From positions 56,980-120,979 of the forward strand of contig JAFDVK010000004.1 in NCBI GenBank assembly GCA_018269005.1: 64,000 nt of DNA, given 5' to 3'. Shown in pieces: positions 54,846 through 62,415 of the stretch. The position numbers were made by a program, and so were the translations under genes. The DNA comes from Acidobacteriota bacterium. GTDB lineage: Bacteria; Acidobacteriota; Blastocatellia; Pyrinomonadales; Pyrinomonadaceae. Positions within the stretch are counted from its first letter, which is position 1. Each line of letters begins with the position of its first letter. The notes beneath the pieces are model-generated. The model ran no database searches and was not told where the DNA came from. It saw only the letters and a list, made by a program, of their open reading frames with translations.

Positions 54846-54848
54846 AGT

Positions 54849-55715
54849 TCACGCCGCCTTTTTGTCCGACATCATAAAATCAAGCGAACGAATGATCGTA
54901 TCGCGCATTTCGCGGCGGTCAACAACGATGTCGAGCATTCCGTGTTCGAGCAGAAATTCGCTGCGTTGAAATCCTTTTGGGAGTTTCTGGCGGATCGTCT
55001 GTTCAATTACGCGAGGTCCTGCAAAGCCGATCAGGGCCTTTGGTTCGGCGATATTCAGGTCGCCAAGCATCGCAAAGCTTGCCGTAACGCCGCCGGTCGT
55101 CGGATCCGTCAGAACGGAAATGAACGGCAGTCCGGCTTCGTGCAGCATCGCGAGAGCCGCAGAGATCTTCCCCATCTGCATCAAGCTCAGCGTGCCTTCC
55201 TGCATACGTGCTCCGCCCGAAGCGGAAAAGATAATGACGCCCGCCTTGTCCCGAAGCGCGTATTCGATCGCGCGCGTGAGTTTCTCGCCTACCGCCGAAC
55301 CCATCGAACCGCCGATGAATGACATATCCATCGCAGCGGCATAAACGTTGTGTCCGCCGATCTTGCCCTTTGCGGAGACGACCGCTTCGTTCAATCCCGA
55401 GGCTTTTTTTGCCTGCTTGATGCGATCGGGATACGGTTTCGAATCAAAGAATCCGAGCGGATCGCCCGACGTGATGTTCTCGTCCAGCGTCTCAAATTCT
55501 TCATCATCGAAAACGAGCGCGAGCCGCTCCATCGCAGAATATCGAAAATGATATCCGCAATGCGTGCAGACCTCGTGAGACTCGGTCAATTCCCGCTTGT
55601 AGAGTGCGTTGTCGCACTCAGGGCATTTCACGAAAATGCCTTCGGTATTGACGGTGCGTTCTTCTTCGGGTTCTCCGTCAGCGATCTTCGGTTTTTCCCT
55701 GCGAAACCATGCCAT
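54849..55715 (-). CDS. accD: Acetyl-CoA carboxylase carboxyltransferase subunit beta
   Basis: 288 residues. Zinc ribbon C31-x2-C34...C50-x2-C53; crotonase-fold core with FIGGSMGSAVGEKLTRAIEYA, FSASGGARMQEGTLSLMQM, DPTTGGVTASFAMLGD and the C-terminal IGFAGPRVIEQTI. Works with AccA, AccC and carboxylated AccB to make malonyl-CoA. accC is 44 kb away in this window. Confidence 0.96.
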   Translation of the reverse strand: MAWFRREKPKIADGEPEEERTVNTEGIFVKCPECDNALYKRELTESHEVCTHCGYHFRYSAMERLALVFDDEEFETLDENITSGDPLGFFDSKPYPDRIKQAKKASGLNEAVVSAKGKIGGHNVYAAAMDMSFIGGSMGSAVGEKLTRAIEYALRDKAGVIIFSASGGARMQEGTLSLMQMGKISAALAMLHEAGLPFISVLTDPTTGGVTASFAMLGDLNIAEPKALIGFAGPRVIEQTIRQKLPKGFQRSEFLLEHGMLDIVVDRREMRDTIIRSLDFMMSDKKAA

Positions 55716-55747
55716 AAAGAAAAAATCAGCCTATCACAAAAGACGGC

Positions 55748-56512
55748 TTATTTGAGAATGTCGATCATTTGGTCGTGGATAAGGCCGTTGCTTGCGGCAA
55801 GCGGCGGACGATATATGTCGAGGGGCGACCCGTCAAAGTACGAGATCTGGCCGCCCGCTTCTTTTACGAGAAGCGTTCCCGCCGCGATATCCCAGGGATT
55901 CAAGCCCTCTTCCCAAAATCCTTCGAACCGTCCGCACGCGACGTAGGCAAGATCAAGAGCCGCAGATCCGTCACGGCGAACTCCACGCGAAAGCATCAGA
56001 AGTTCGTGCAAATGACGTGCAGGCTCCTTGCGTTCCTTTATGTCGTAAGGAAATCCCGTAACAAGCAGCGAGTTGCTCAATTTGTCGATCGCAGAAACGC
56101 GTATCGGTTTGCCGTTCAGCGTCGCCCCACCTCCGGCCTCTGCCGCAAAAAGTTCGTTGCGAGTCGGATCGTACGTAACACCGACGACGATCTCGCCGTT
56201 GTGTTCGAGGGCGAGCGTTACGCAAAAGCACGGATAGTTGTGCGCGTAGTTCGTCGTACCGTCGAGCGGATCGATGATCCATTTCCATGTCGGATCGCCG
56301 CCTTTTACAACGGCCTCACCGCTCTCTTCGGCGAGTATCGAGTGCTTCGGAAAGTGCGAACGTATCCTTTCGAGGATGAGAGCCTCGCTCGCAAGATCCG
56401 CCTCGGTCACGAGGTCGATATCGCCCTTCTTTGAGATCTTGATCTTCCGCCCGAACTTCTCAAGCAGTATTCCGCCGGCGTCACGGGCCGTTTCGATCGC
56501 AAAATTCAGCAT
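55748..56512 (-). CDS. Inositol monophosphatase family protein
   Basis: 254 residues. Metal-site motifs LAEESGE, DPLDGTTNYAHNYP and WDIAAGTLLVKEAGG are complete. Hydrolyses inositol 1-phosphate or related sugar phosphates; SuhB-like role in transcription antitermination is also possible. Same strand, 4 bases past the esterase gene. An inositol-lipid link with the CDP-alcohol transferase at 11850 is only a guess. Confidence 0.92.
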   Translation of the reverse strand: MLNFAIETARDAGGILLEKFGRKIKISKKGDIDLVTEADLASEALILERIRSHFPKHSILAEESGEAVVKGGDPTWKWIIDPLDGTTNYAHNYPCFCVTLALEHNGEIVVGVTYDPTRNELFAAEAGGGATLNGKPIRVSAIDKLSNSLLVTGFPYDIKERKEPARHLHELLMLSRGVRRDGSAALDLAYVACGRFEGFWEEGLNPWDIAAGTLLVKEAGGQISYFDGSPLDIYRPPLAASNGLIHDQMIDILK

Positions 56513-56516
56513 TTAT

Positions 56517-57383
56517 CTATTTCTTTTGAGCGGCAAGATGCCGTTCTGAAACGGCGAGGAATTCCCTGACCTGATCGTCCCAGAAACCCCATTCGTGGCC
56601 GCCGGGATGTTCACGATATTCGTGCGGAACTTTTTGTTTGATCAGAAGGGCGTCCAGCGAGCGATTGCTGTCAAAGAGAAAATCTTCCGTGCCGATCGAG
56701 AGATAGACGAACGGCAGAGCCTTAACATCCTTGACCGCACCGAGCAGCAGATAGACATCGTTCGCCCGACGAGTTTCGCTGCCAACGGAGCCGTAAACGG
56801 AATCGACCTTTTTGCCGATCTCGCCCGCCGTCTTTTCGGTAAATTCGGACGTTCCGAACGCTCCGCTGAACGAACCGACGAGCGTGAACATCTCCGGATA
56901 CTTCAGCCCGAATTTCAACGCACCGTAACCGCCCATCGAAAGCCCCGCGATAATGCGATCATCGCGGTCGGCCTTTGTCCGAAACTTCGCATCGATCTCC
57001 GGGATCAGCTCTTTAACGATGCAGCTCTCGTAGTTCTCGTGCGAAGCCAGCGGGCTATCGACATACCAGCCGTCGGCTCCTTCGGGCGTTACGATGATGA
57101 AGCGGTACTTGGCCGCATACTCAGCGATCTTTGTCTTATCCGTCCAATTCGTGTAATGCCCATAAAGCCCGTGGAGCAAATAGATCACTGGATACCGCTC
57201 GGCTTTCGCCGTCTCGTAGCCCGCCGGCAAAAGTACGCGATACGGCATCTCGCGAGCCATCAGCTTGCTCGCAAGCTTCTCTTCCCGCACCGGCAAACCC
57301 GTCGCGGTCGCTGCCTGCGCATGAGAAGATGCCGCGAGAGCAAGTACAACGGCCAGAATGAAAAGAGAACGGCAGGGTTTCAT
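56517..57383 (-). CDS. Exported esterase D / tributyrin-esterase-like hydrolase
   Basis: 288 residues with signal peptide (1-22). Alpha/beta hydrolase of the esterase PF00756 type: oxyanion region YLLHGLYGH, nucleophile Ser in AGLSMGGYGALKFGLKYP, acid Asp in GTEDFLFDSN, His in HPGGHEWGFW. Likely periplasmic and acting on acyl or feruloyl-type esters; substrate unknown. Confidence 0.88.
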   Translation of the reverse strand: MKPCRSLFILAVVLALAASSHAQAATATGLPVREEKLASKLMAREMPYRVLLPAGYETAKAERYPVIYLLHGLYGHYTNWTDKTKIAEYAAKYRFIIVTPEGADGWYVDSPLASHENYESCIVKELIPEIDAKFRTKADRDDRIIAGLSMGGYGALKFGLKYPEMFTLVGSFSGAFGTSEFTEKTAGEIGKKVDSVYGSVGSETRRANDVYLLLGAVKDVKALPFVYLSIGTEDFLFDSNRSLDALLIKQKVPHEYREHPGGHEWGFWDDQVREFLAVSERHLAAQKK

Positions 57384-57389
57384 CGCTTG

Positions 57390-57731
57390 TTATTTGAAGA
57401 GATTTCCGAACCAGCCGGAACCTTCTTCCTTCATCGCGACATTCACGAATTCGTGCGCGTCGAACCACACGCCCGAGCATTTATCGCAAACATCGATCAC
57501 GATGTTCTCAAAATCCTTCTCGTGAAGCGTGCCGTCGCATTTCGGACACTTCAACGCAGCGGCCGCGGCCGTCTCCGCGGCACCTTCTGCTTCGAGCTTT
57601 GCCTTCATCTTTGCAAGAAGTTCAGCTTCCTGCTTTCTGAAGTATTCGTTCTCAAGAGCGTCGCCGCGATCCTTTAGGTCAATTGCCATATTCGGTAATT
57701 CAAACTCCTTCGTTTTAGTTGTAACTTGCAT
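57390..57731 (-). CDS. Zinc-ribbon (zf-TFIIB) protein
   Basis: 113 residues from ATG 57731; an internal ATG at 57689 is an alternative. An N-terminal helix (ENEYFRKQEAELLAKMKAK) is followed by a TFIIB-type zinc ribbon: C-x2-C in LKCPKCDGTL and C-x2-C in VCDKCSGVWFDAHEF. The C-terminal Trp/Phe segment is typical. Function unknown. Confidence 0.8.
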   Translation of the reverse strand: MQVTTKTKEFELPNMAIDLKDRGDALENEYFRKQEAELLAKMKAKLEAEGAAETAAAAALKCPKCDGTLHEKDFENIVIDVCDKCSGVWFDAHEFVNVAMKEEGSGWFGNLFK

Positions 57732-57851
57732 CAATTATCGCATCAGGCGGTAATTGTTACAAAAACGCAGGCTCCCGTTACCGCCCGTGTTGAAGTTTGC
57801 ATATCCGACACATAAGATGTATGCAACGGCAAAGGAGCGACTTTTAACGCG

Positions 57852-58529
57852 ATGAACCTTCCAAACTGGCTTACGATCGCACGAATTCTGATCGTACCGC
57901 TGATCGTGGTGGCTCTTCTTACGCCGCTCGCCGAGAGCGTCTTCGGCATCAGCGGATATGCGTTCGCGATCGTGCTTTTCATCGCCGCATCGCTCACCGA
58001 CATCGTTGACGGCCAGATCGCACGCCGCCGCAACCAGGTCTCCGACCTCGGCAAATTCCTCGACCCGATCGCCGACAAACTGCTCGTCTCGGCCGCGTTG
58101 ATCGTCCTTGTCGAAAAACACCTCGCACCGTCGTGGGCCGTAGTAGTCATCATCGGACGCGAATTCATCATAACGGGATTGCGTTCGATCGCCGTTACCG
58201 AAGGCATCGTGATCCAGGCGCAGATGCTCGGCAAAATAAAGATGTGGGCGCAATGCGTCGCCATCGTCGCACTGCTCGTTGCCGCGGCGAACGGCACCAT
58301 TCCCGTCTCGAACTTCGGACTCGACTATCCCGCGGCATTTTGGGAGGTCGCCGAGGTCCGCACCGCATTCAGCGATCTCTTGACACTGTCGCTCACCTCG
58401 AACGATTGGAAGGTCTTCGGCTACCTCGTCGGCCGTCTCGGCATCTGGGTCTCCGTCATCCTCTCCGTCTGGTCGATGTTCGATTACTTCCGCTACTTCC
58501 TCCGCGTCCGCTCCGCCCCGGAACGATAA
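57852..58529 (+). CDS. pgsA: CDP-diacylglycerol-glycerol-3-phosphate 3-phosphatidyltransferase
   Basis: 225 residues. Opens MNLPNWLTIARILIVPLI, a PgsA start; signature D-x2-D-G-x2-A-R-x8-G-x3-D-x3-D in TDIVDGQIARRRNQVSDLGKFLDPIADKL; VVIIGREFIITGLR. Makes phosphatidylglycerol phosphate at the inner membrane. Contains an insert near 170-205 compared with the 182-residue E. coli enzyme. Confidence 0.93.
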   Translation: MNLPNWLTIARILIVPLIVVALLTPLAESVFGISGYAFAIVLFIAASLTDIVDGQIARRRNQVSDLGKFLDPIADKLLVSAALIVLVEKHLAPSWAVVVIIGREFIITGLRSIAVTEGIVIQAQMLGKIKMWAQCVAIVALLVAAANGTIPVSNFGLDYPAAFWEVAEVRTAFSDLLTLSLTSNDWKVFGYLVGRLGIWVSVILSVWSMFDYFRYFLRVRSAPER

Positions 58530-58672
58530 TTCGTGGCTCGGTCGCCCGATGTCAAAGTGTTAATCTCTTGGTGCGTCTCAGAACTGACCACGTACCAAAG
58601 CACGTGGCTGGGCCAAAACCAAAACGGCATTACGGCATTCATGATCTGTTGAATAGTAGTGCTAACGGCTTC

Positions 58673-58818
58673 GCTTAGCCACGCCATTTATGGCGTGGTG
58701 CACGTCGAGAAATTTGTTTTAGCCCGTTCACGGGCTTTTATCCCTGAATATAACGGCGTGAACGCCGTCGGCGAATCTCCCTGAACGCTAACCACGCCGT
58801 GAACAGCGTGGCTAAGCT
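58673..58818. repeat. REP-like palindromes upstream of the transposase
   Basis: Several stems: CCACGCC-ATTTAT-GGCGTGG with the flank GCTTAG (58673-58698, reverse orientation); AGCCCG-TTCA-CGGGCT (58721-58736); ACGGCG-TGAA-CGCCGT (58753-58768); and CCACGC-CGTGAACA-GCGTGG followed by CTAAGCT (58792-58818). The conserved unit is CCACGCCG...GCGTGGCTAAGCT. Confidence 0.88.
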
Positions 58819-58831
58819 AAAACAACAAACG

Positions 58832-59233
58832 ATGTCAATAAGAGTTTATTCAGAAATAAATCTGCACATAACGTGGCACACAAAGGATGATCTGCAGTTG
58901 ATCACCGGTGCGATGAAGCCTGACCTTTACGCGTTTCTTAAAAATAAGATCGTTGAGACTCAAGGAGCTTATTTTCATGGAATCGGTGGAACTGAAACGC
59001 ACGTTCATATTGCCGCTTCGGTCAAACCGTCCCTGCATCTTGATGAGTGGATCGGGCAGTTGAAAGGTGGAAGCTCCTACGCAATGGGCAGAGGTTTGCA
59101 GTGGCAGCATGGTTACGGAGTGGTTTCGTTCGGCACTAAGGATCTGCGGTGGGTGTTGGATTATATCCGGAATCAAGAGCAGCATCACAAAAGGGGAACC
59201 ATTCACGATCGATTGGAACGTATTGACGAGTAG
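58832..59233 (+). CDS. REP-associated tyrosine transposase (RAYT, IS200/IS605 TnpA-like)
   Basis: 133 residues from ATG 58832; earlier codons would lie in a REP unit. Y1-transposase (HUH) fold: HUH motif His57 and His59 (THVHIAA), catalytic Tyr111 in LDYIRNQEQHH. The length and single-copy setting between REP-like palindromes indicate a domesticated RAYT, the kind thought to spread and maintain REP sequences by single-strand cutting. Confidence 0.85.
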   Translation: MSIRVYSEINLHITWHTKDDLQLITGAMKPDLYAFLKNKIVETQGAYFHGIGGTETHVHIAASVKPSLHLDEWIGQLKGGSSYAMGRGLQWQHGYGVVSFGTKDLRWVLDYIRNQEQHHKRGTIHDRLERIDE

Positions 59234-59234
59234 A

Positions 59235-59550
59235 AGGGCGTGAACGCCCTCTGGTATCGTTTTGCGATTCTGACCACGCCGTAAACGGCGTGGCTAAGCT
59301 AGAACAAATCCCAAACCATCACGCATTTGTCCGTCGGTTTGCAAAAACTGCGCGGCTTGCCGCAAAGCAGTGCGGTCGGAGTTCATTTTCTTCGCGGCTT
59401 GCCGCAAGGCAGTGCGGTCGGGCTTGCCCGACCGTCGAGCCGCCAAACTTTAGATGGAGCCCGCGTCAGCGGGCGACAAGGATTTGTCGGCGGCAAGCCG
59501 CCTCCGAGGAGTATTGTCGAGCCTGAACCACGCCGTAAACGACGTGGCTA
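59235..59550. repeat. REP-like palindromes and direct repeats downstream of the transposase
   Basis: AGGGCG-TGAA-CGCCCT at 59235-59250; full REP unit at 59274-59300; a 29-bp direct repeat with one difference (59351-59379, 59393-59421; begins CGCGGCTTGCCGCAA); small stems CGGGCTTGCCCG and CCCGCGTCAGCGGG near 59420 and 59460; and a degenerate REP unit at 59528-59550. Confidence 0.85.
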
Positions 59551-59622
59551 TACGAAGCCGGAAGCCATGTTGAGCGTAACGCCCTTACTCACGTGCGGGT
59601 CCGATGTACCGCCTTTAGACGC

Positions 59623-60696
59623 CTAGCTCGAGTCATCCGGATCTTCTAGATCGTCATCGTATTCATCATCTTCTTCATCTACTTCCTCGACTTCTTCTTC
59701 ATCTACTTCATAAGCTTCATCATCTTCCTCGACTTCGACGTCGTCCATGTCGGGCTTCCACATCGAGTAAAGCCTATGGACGGACGATTTTGATAGTTCG
59801 AGGTACTCCGCGATATCTCTGAAGGTCATTTTGTTCTCGTCGCGCAACTCTTTGATACGCAGGATCTGGTCGGGAAGGCCGTTCTTCTCCCGGTCGCATT
59901 TCGGGAACACTAACCCTAAAAGCCCGCTCGCCGAATGAGATACCCTTGCGTAAAGCCGGTTGTTTTCGGTCCAGAACCTATCTCCGCCGCTCGAACGCGT
60001 CTGCACGATCATTCGGAAATCTGTTTCGTCTAAGCCGTCGATGGTAAAGACGCTGTCCGCATAGTTGCAGAGCACGCGCCCGCGGCGAAGGGCAGCTTCA
60101 GTTGTGAGCTCATACCCGGACGGTATTGAATCCGCCAGAACGAGCACCGAGAGGCCGTGAACGCGGCTCAGTTTGCGAAGTTCAAGCAAAAGGCGCAGCC
60201 TCTCACGCGTGCCGTCGTCCGTATCCGAAACTACCGAGAGATCATCGACTATCACAATATCCAACGGGTTCGCATCGACCGCGTTGCGTATCCATTCGGC
60301 AACGTCCGCACCCTCTGGCGGCCTATCGTAGATAAGGTTTTCAGAGAATTCGTAGGCGCGTATTTCACCGTCCCCGGCTTCCCGCTTGTAACGCCTGCAG
60401 AACTGTGCATCGTTCAATACGAGATCGACATACAGCACCCTGAGCGGCGTCTCGGGCATCTTTAGGTATTCGACGATCGGGCGGCCGCGAGTAAGAGCGT
60501 CGGCAAGCTGCATCGCAAGCAGGCTCTTGCCTATTCCGGCCTCACCGAACAGGATCGCCAGCTCGCCCTTCGTCCAGAACTCATCAAAAAGCATCTCCCG
60601 CTTTTCGATCTCCGGCGTCTTCATAAGGTCGCACGCCCTACGCAGAGGCTTCCCTGCCGCCGTGTCATTTATTGTATTATTGGTAACATTTGACAT
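59623..60696 (-). CDS. RepA-like P-loop ATPase with HTH and acidic tail
   Basis: 357 residues from ATG 60696 (MSNVTNNTIND). RecA-fold AAA_25/RepA-type domain: FGEAGIGKSLLAMQLADAL (P-loop at 51-58), Walker B IVIVDDLS, LSVLVLADS. A helix-turn-helix follows (MTFRDIAEYLELSKSSVHRLYSM). The last 43 residues are almost all Asp/Glu, with Val and Tyr. RepA-type hexameric helicases serve plasmid or satellite replication; this may be a relic of a mobile element. It lies between the REP cluster and an IS3 element. Confidence 0.75.
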   Translation of the reverse strand: MSNVTNNTINDTAAGKPLRRACDLMKTPEIEKREMLFDEFWTKGELAILFGEAGIGKSLLAMQLADALTRGRPIVEYLKMPETPLRVLYVDLVLNDAQFCRRYKREAGDGEIRAYEFSENLIYDRPPEGADVAEWIRNAVDANPLDIVIVDDLSVVSDTDDGTRERLRLLLELRKLSRVHGLSVLVLADSIPSGYELTTEAALRRGRVLCNYADSVFTIDGLDETDFRMIVQTRSSGGDRFWTENNRLYARVSHSASGLLGLVFPKCDREKNGLPDQILRIKELRDENKMTFRDIAEYLELSKSSVHRLYSMWKPDMDDVEVEEDDEAYEVDEEEVEEVDEEDDEYDDDLEDPDDSS

Positions 60697-60970
60697 CCTG
60701 TGATACACTGTAGCACAGATGCAACGTGGGTTGCAACAGTTGTTTTTTGACAATTTGAAAATGTTGCTCTTGCACTTGGATCGTGGAACTTCGTGGATCG
60801 TGGGTCGCAACCATTCCCGCCCTGTGGGTGAATTCGTGGCCTTTCCCCGATCTACCCTTCGTGCATCCGTGGCCTCTTTCTTTTTTTTTCGCGAGATTTC
60901 CACCGAATGTTGCCAAACGATTGAAAATGAACGACTTATTTGTCCCAAAGCCTGTCCCAAACCTTGTGTC

Positions 60971-61052
60971 GTCCTGAAAAAAGTTTACAGTTTGTGGGGT
61001 TTAGTCCTCCTATAGGTTTACATTTCATTGTTAGTCCTGAATGGGGTTTACA
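60971..61052 (+). repeat. Three 19-bp end motifs at the left end of the IS
   Basis: Copies at 60971-60989, 61004-61022 and 61034-61052, each of the form GTCCT...GTTTACA, spaced 33 and 30 bases apart. The right end (62319-62337) has only one. Confidence 0.85.
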
Positions 61053-61054
61053 GT

Positions 61055-61972
61055 TCAAGCCGAGGCTTGGACTGTAAACCGCGACCGTTTTGATGCGTAG
61101 TAGTTTTTCCAACGTCTTTTTAAAGATCCGTGTTGCATCGAATGGGCCTCTGCCGGTGTGAGCATATCGATCGACAGATGCGGTCGCAGGTTGTTGTAGA
61201 TGCTCACCGCCTCTGCCACCTCGCGGTGTGCCCGGGCGAAGCTCTCGAAGCGTTTCTCCAGCAACTCATCCTTCAATATGCCGTTGACCCGCTCGGCGAT
61301 GGCGTTCTCGAGCGGATCGCTCTTCTCGCTCATGCTGACACGCACTGAGTGCCTTTTCAGGAGCTTCATATAGCGGCTGCTGTAATACTGCAGCCCGCGG
61401 TCCGAATGGTGGATAAGACCATCCGTCTCACAGTTGCCGGCAAACGCCATTCGCAATGCCTCGACGCATCCGCGTGCCGTCAGATCCCGGCTCAAACAAA
61501 AGCCTACTATCTTTCTCGAATATGCATCCGTCACAAGGCTCAGATAAGCGAAGCCCTCGCCTACTCTCACATACGTGATATCGCTCACCCACAACTGGTT
61601 CGCGGCCATCGGTATGAACTCCTTCGCAAGGTTCGAATGCCGCTTCATCCAATACCCCGAATACGTGGTCCTCGGCTTCCTCGACCGACGCCGTCGCACC
61701 AGCATCTGGTGCTCTCTTAATAGATCAAAGAACCCGTCGCGGCCCATCATCAAGGAGTGTTCCTCCATGAAGCCCGCCAGCATGTGATGCAGCTTCCTTC
61801 CTCCTATTCGCTTCTGCACCTTGCGGATCCGCACCACCTCAGCAAGCACCAGATACGCACTTGCCGCATCCTTCCCCGCCTCTCGAAATTGCCCGTAATA
61901 TGCCTGTCTCGTATAGCCAAACAGTCCGCAAAGCAAGCCCAGACCCCTCCGCTCACTCCCGCTTATTTCCAT
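61055..61972 (-). CDS. IS3-family transposase OrfB (DDE integrase)
   Basis: 305 residues from ATG 61972, which overlaps the orfA stop; the fusion OrfAB arises by -1 shift at A7 (61990-61996). N-terminal HTH_21-type segment (LCGLFGYTRQAYY, GGRKLHHML). rve catalytic core: first Asp in QLWVSDITYVRVGEG, second Asp in IHHSDRGLQYYS, Glu in DPLENAIAERVNGILKDE. YNNLRPH near the end is IS3-typical. Appears intact. Confidence 0.9.
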   Translation of the reverse strand: MEISGSERRGLGLLCGLFGYTRQAYYGQFREAGKDAASAYLVLAEVVRIRKVQKRIGGRKLHHMLAGFMEEHSLMMGRDGFFDLLREHQMLVRRRRSRKPRTTYSGYWMKRHSNLAKEFIPMAANQLWVSDITYVRVGEGFAYLSLVTDAYSRKIVGFCLSRDLTARGCVEALRMAFAGNCETDGLIHHSDRGLQYYSSRYMKLLKRHSVRVSMSEKSDPLENAIAERVNGILKDELLEKRFESFARAHREVAEAVSIYNNLRPHLSIDMLTPAEAHSMQHGSLKRRWKNYYASKRSRFTVQASA

Positions 61973-62289
61973 CACCGCCTGGCTCCATGTTTTTTTCGGA
62001 TCGGTATCTCGAACCGATCTTCCGCTATGTCGATCATCGCATTCAGCAGCTTCGCGTGCAGTTCCGCCTTCCGCAACTCCTCTCGCAGCCGCTTCACCTC
62101 CGACCCAAGATCGTCCCCTCCAGGCTTGTCCCCTCCAGGCCTCATCGCCATTCCCACTCCCGCGGCCTTTACCCACCGCTGCAGCGTGCTCGACGACACC
62201 CCATATCTCTCCTCCATCTCCCGGTAGCTCATCTCCCCAGCCAGATACTCCGCCACCAACTCTTCCTTCCTCTTTCCTCCATTCCTCAT
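61972..62289 (-). CDS. IS3-family OrfA (helix-turn-helix)
   Basis: 105 residues: HTH (LVAEYLAGEMSYREMEERYGVSSSTLQRWVK), Gly-rich linker, leucine-zipper-like helix (LGSEVKRLREELRKAELHAKLLNAMIDIAE). It ends IRKKHGARR just after the A7 slippery run CGA AAA AAA CAT, where a -1 shift enters orfB. Binds the IS ends. Confidence 0.88.
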   Translation of the reverse strand: MRNGGKRKEELVAEYLAGEMSYREMEERYGVSSSTLQRWVKAAGVGMAMRPGGDKPGGDDLGSEVKRLREELRKAELHAKLLNAMIDIAEDRFEIPIRKKHGARR

Positions 62290-62318
62290 ATCCCTGTCCC
62301 GTTTTGTCCCACTCTATA

Positions 62319-62337
62319 TGTAAACCTATTTCAGGAC
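62319..62337 (-). repeat. Right terminal inverted repeat of the IS
   Basis: TGTAAACCTATTTCAGGAC, complement of the GTCCTGAAA...GTTTACA motif at the left end. Confidence 0.8.
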
Positions 62338-62356
62338 AAGACACCTGTCCCAAACG

Positions 62357-62388
62357 CAAAAAAGCGGACCCGAGATTTCGGATCCGCT
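62357..62388 (-). terminator. Terminator of the FlgT-like gene
   Basis: On the - strand AGCGGA...TCCGCT with CCGA/TCGG inside, followed by TTTTTTGCG. Lies 28 bases after the stop at 62416 and directly outside the IS end. Confidence 0.88.
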
Positions 62389-62415
62389 CGCTTAGTTGCC
62401 TTGCAAGTTGTTCGC

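Larger units (their letters stand above)
60967..62343 (-). mobile_element. IS3-family insertion sequence
   Basis: About 1.38 kb with orfA and orfB on the - strand. Ends were set from a TG...CA pair with matching 19-bp motifs: GTCCTGAAAAAAGTTTACA at 60971 and the complement TGTAAACCTATTTCAGGAC at 62319-62337 (17 of 19 matching). The left end has two further copies of the motif. No clear target duplication was found, so the exact ends are uncertain by a few bases. Confidence 0.8.

Noticed and set aside
56595..57677. 360-codon + strand frame
   Set aside because: Antisense to the esterase and zinc-ribbon genes; no conserved motif.
60951..62357. Target-site duplication CCTGTCCCAAAC flanking the IS
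   Set aside because: The 12-base match is too long for IS3 (3-5 bp), not immediately adjacent to the ends, and TGTCCC-type units recur nearby by themselves.
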